This document shows positions 13,698 to 15,163 of a DNA stretch of 15,163 nt, piece after piece. Origin of the DNA: an uncultured Oscillospiraceae bacterium (lineage in GTDB: Bacteria; Bacillota; Clostridia; Oscillospirales; Oscillospiraceae). The stretch lies in the NCBI GenBank assembly GCA_934572445.1, contig CAKTLD010000038.1:1-15163 (forward strand), given 5' to 3'. Within the stretch, counting starts at the first letter, position 1; each line of letters starts with the position of its first letter. The notes beneath the pieces are model-generated. The model saw only the letters and a program-made list of their open reading frames with translations, made no database searches and was not told where the DNA came from. The translations under genes were made by a program, and so were the position numbers.

Positions 13698-14545
13698 TCC
13701 TGTTTCCTCCTGAAATATCGCCCGACAAGATCTGCCGCCAGATTGATGAGCATGGTCAGCAGCATCAGGATCGCTGCGATGGCAAACACCATTCCCGTGT
13801 CGCTCGACTCCTTGGCATAGAAGTAAAGCGCTACGGTCAGCGTCGCGCCCGCGTTCCGCATCCCATCGAAAAAGCCATAAAGCATGTGGGCAGACCCCGC
13901 AGTAAACAAAAGCGCCGCCGACTCGCCGAGGATGCGCCCCACCGACAGGATGCAGCCCGTCAGGATACCGTCCACGCAGCCTGGCAGCACCACCGTGCGG
14001 ATGGTACGCCACCGCCCGGCCCCCAGCGCAAACGCACCCTCGCGGTAGCTCTGCGGCACGGTCTTCAGGCTCTCCTGCGTGGTACGCATGATCGTCGGCA
14101 GATTCATGATCGTCAGCGTCAGCGCGCCCGCAAGCAGCGAGGTACCGTTCCTGCAGAAAATCAGCATGCCGACAAGGCCGTAAATGATCGACGGAATCCC
14201 TGAAAGTGTCTCCGCGGCGTACTCGATCGCGGCGACGAGCTTCTTGTTCGCGGCGTACTCGTTAAGATAGATGGCCGCGCCCACGCCAAGCGGCAGCACG
14301 ATCAGCAGCGTCGCAATAACGATGTAGAGCGTGCTCAGGATGTCCGGCAGGATGCCGACGCGGTTCGCAAGGTAGCTCGGCGCGGTGGAGAGCAGCTCCC
14401 AGGTGATGTGCGGGATACCATTGCCCAGTATATATCCAATCATAGCGAGAACGAGCGCGCAAGTCAATAGTGCGGCGAGCCACATCAGCGTGCGCATCGC
14501 GGCGATATAGCCTCTGCGGCGGACAGAGGCGCGGGTCTTGAGCAT
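13694..14545 (-). CDS. pstA: Phosphate ABC transporter permease PstA
   Basis: PstA and PstC form the membrane channel of the high-affinity phosphate importer. The 283-residue protein has about six membrane helices; the first is at about 18-40. The ABC-permease core includes LSGIPSIIYGLVGMLIF (114-130) and the coupling EAA loop EGAFALGAGRWRTIRTVVLP (169-188), which contacts PstB. The ending is basic (GRYFRRKQE). The start ATG has an AAGGAGGGG site and lies one base after the pstC stop. The gene ends with an ATGA overlap to the B6 kinase. Gene order and motifs separate PstA from PstC. No defects are seen. Confidence 0.96.
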   Translation of the reverse strand: MLKTRASVRRRGYIAAMRTLMWLAALLTCALVLAMIGYILGNGIPHITWELLSTAPSYLANRVGILPDILSTLYIVIATLLIVLPLGVGAAIYLNEYAANKKLVAAIEYAAETLSGIPSIIYGLVGMLIFCRNGTSLLAGALTLTIMNLPTIMRTTQESLKTVPQSYREGAFALGAGRWRTIRTVVLPGCVDGILTGCILSVGRILGESAALLFTAGSAHMLYGFFDGMRNAGATLTVALYFYAKESSDTGMVFAIAAILMLLTMLINLAADLVGRYFRRKQE

Positions 14546-14546
14546 A

Positions 14547-15163
14547 TTACGTCCCCTCCTTATCGCGTTTCAGGAAGAAGTTCAGCGAGGCGTTGATCAG
14601 CAGGATAAAAAGGTACAGCACCAGCGCGATGGAGAACAGCGCCTGACGCTGGAGACTGCCCGGGCCAGAATAGGACATTTCGCTTGCGACCGCCGTCGTA
14701 AGGAAGCGGACACTCTGGAACAGCGACGGCATGTTGGATACGTTACCGGATACCATCATGACGGCCATCGCTTCGCCGATGGCGCGGCCCACGCCGAGCA
14801 CGACGGCCGCGGCGATGCCGCTCTTGGCCGCCGGAACGGAGACGCGGAAATAGGTCTCGACCTCAGTCGCACCGAGGGCAAGCGAGGCGTCCTCATATTC
14901 ATGCGGGACGGCCTCGAGCGCCGTGACGCTCACCTTGATGATCGACGGCAGGATCATGACGGCCAGCACGATGATGGCCGCAAACAGGCTTGCGCCGTCC
15001 GGCAGGTGGAACGTCTTGCGGATGGCAGGCACGAGCACCAGCATACCGACAAGGCCGTACACGACCGACGGGATCCCCGCGAGCAGGCTGACGGCGGCCT
15101 CCAGCACGGTGCGGACCTTCTTGGGCGCGACCTTGGAGAGGTACACCGCCGTCAAAAAACCGA
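14547..15163 (-). CDS. pstC: Phosphate ABC transporter permease PstC, C-terminal part (cut by window edge)
   Basis: About 205 C-terminal residues are present; the frame runs open through the right edge (…GFLTAVYLSKVAPKKVRTVL), so the TTG near 15155 is an internal Leu codon and not a start. Visible features are LLAGIPSVVYGLVGMLVLVP, the EAA coupling loop YEDASLALGATEVETYFRVSVP, and several membrane helices including VLYLFILLINASLNFFL near the end. GVGRAIGEAMAVMMVSGN is typical of PstC. It pairs with PstA and precedes it by one base. The N-terminal helices and presumably pstS lie beyond the window. Confidence 0.95.
   Translation of the reverse strand, partial: GFLTAVYLSKVAPKKVRTVLEAAVSLLAGIPSVVYGLVGMLVLVPAIRKTFHLPDGASLFAAIIVLAVMILPSIIKVSVTALEAVPHEYEDASLALGATEVETYFRVSVPAAKSGIAAAVVLGVGRAIGEAMAVMMVSGNVSNMPSLFQSVRFLTTAVASEMSYSGPGSLQRQALFSIALVLYLFILLINASLNFFLKRDKEGT

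Noticed and set aside
12873..14012. 379-residue version of the B6 kinase starting inside pstA
   Set aside because: The extra N-terminal 105 residues are out-of-frame pstA sequence. The internal ATG at 13697 has a good ribosome binding site and matches the family start.
14547..15155. PstC starting at the TTG near 15155
   Set aside because: The open frame continues to the window edge, and the family needs about 80-100 more N-terminal residues with membrane helices.

Overview
The window looks like chromosomal DNA of a GC-rich, endospore-forming Clostridia species, probably in or near the Oscillospiraceae/Ruminococcaceae. The evidence is a clostridial-type argC-argJ-argB cluster, a dipicolinate synthase pair (a sporulation function), a pst-phoU-phoP-phoR operon in the Gram-positive order, strong AGGAGG ribosome binding sites, and high-GC codon use. 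This placement is inferred from gene content; no ribosomal RNA gene is present. I see no tRNA, rRNA, insertion sequence, CRISPR array or phage gene.

Layout. Positions 1-2512 (minus) hold the arginine biosynthesis operon argC-argJ-argB, with argB cut by the left edge. A divergent LysR-type regulator starts at 2692 (plus). The two promoters overlap at their -10 boxes, and a perfect T-N11-A palindrome sits at about -65 of the argC promoter, so the regulator probably controls the operon. Two AhrC/ArgR-like boxes lie inside the operon between argC and argJ. From 3673 to 5679 (plus) there is a small accessory stretch: a possible 45-residue peptide with a good promoter, an Xre-type regulator fused to a cysteine-bearing repeat domain (likely a beta-solenoid), and a DivIVA-like coiled-coil protein. 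The last two genes each end at a strong hairpin terminator.

Positions 5680-6906 (minus) encode a three-helix membrane protein with a DUF2812-like N-terminus. Positions 7053-8437 (minus) encode dipicolinate synthase subunits A and B, which make the spore-core chelator dipicolinate. A CPBP-family membrane protease (8547-9074, plus) is divergent from them.

Positions 9144-15163 (minus) are the phosphate operon, read as pstC (cut by the right edge), pstA, a pyridoxal/pyridoxamine kinase gene, pstB, phoU, phoP, phoR. The genes are tightly packed, with several ATGA overlaps. They encode the high-affinity phosphate transporter, its PhoU modulator and the PhoP-PhoR two-component system; pstS is not seen and would be expected beyond the right edge. 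The B6-vitamer kinase lying between pstA and pstB, coupled by ATGA overlaps on both sides, is the oddest piece of gene order in the window. The other points most worth a second look are the LysR/argC control region and the Xre-repeat fusion with its upstream small ORF.
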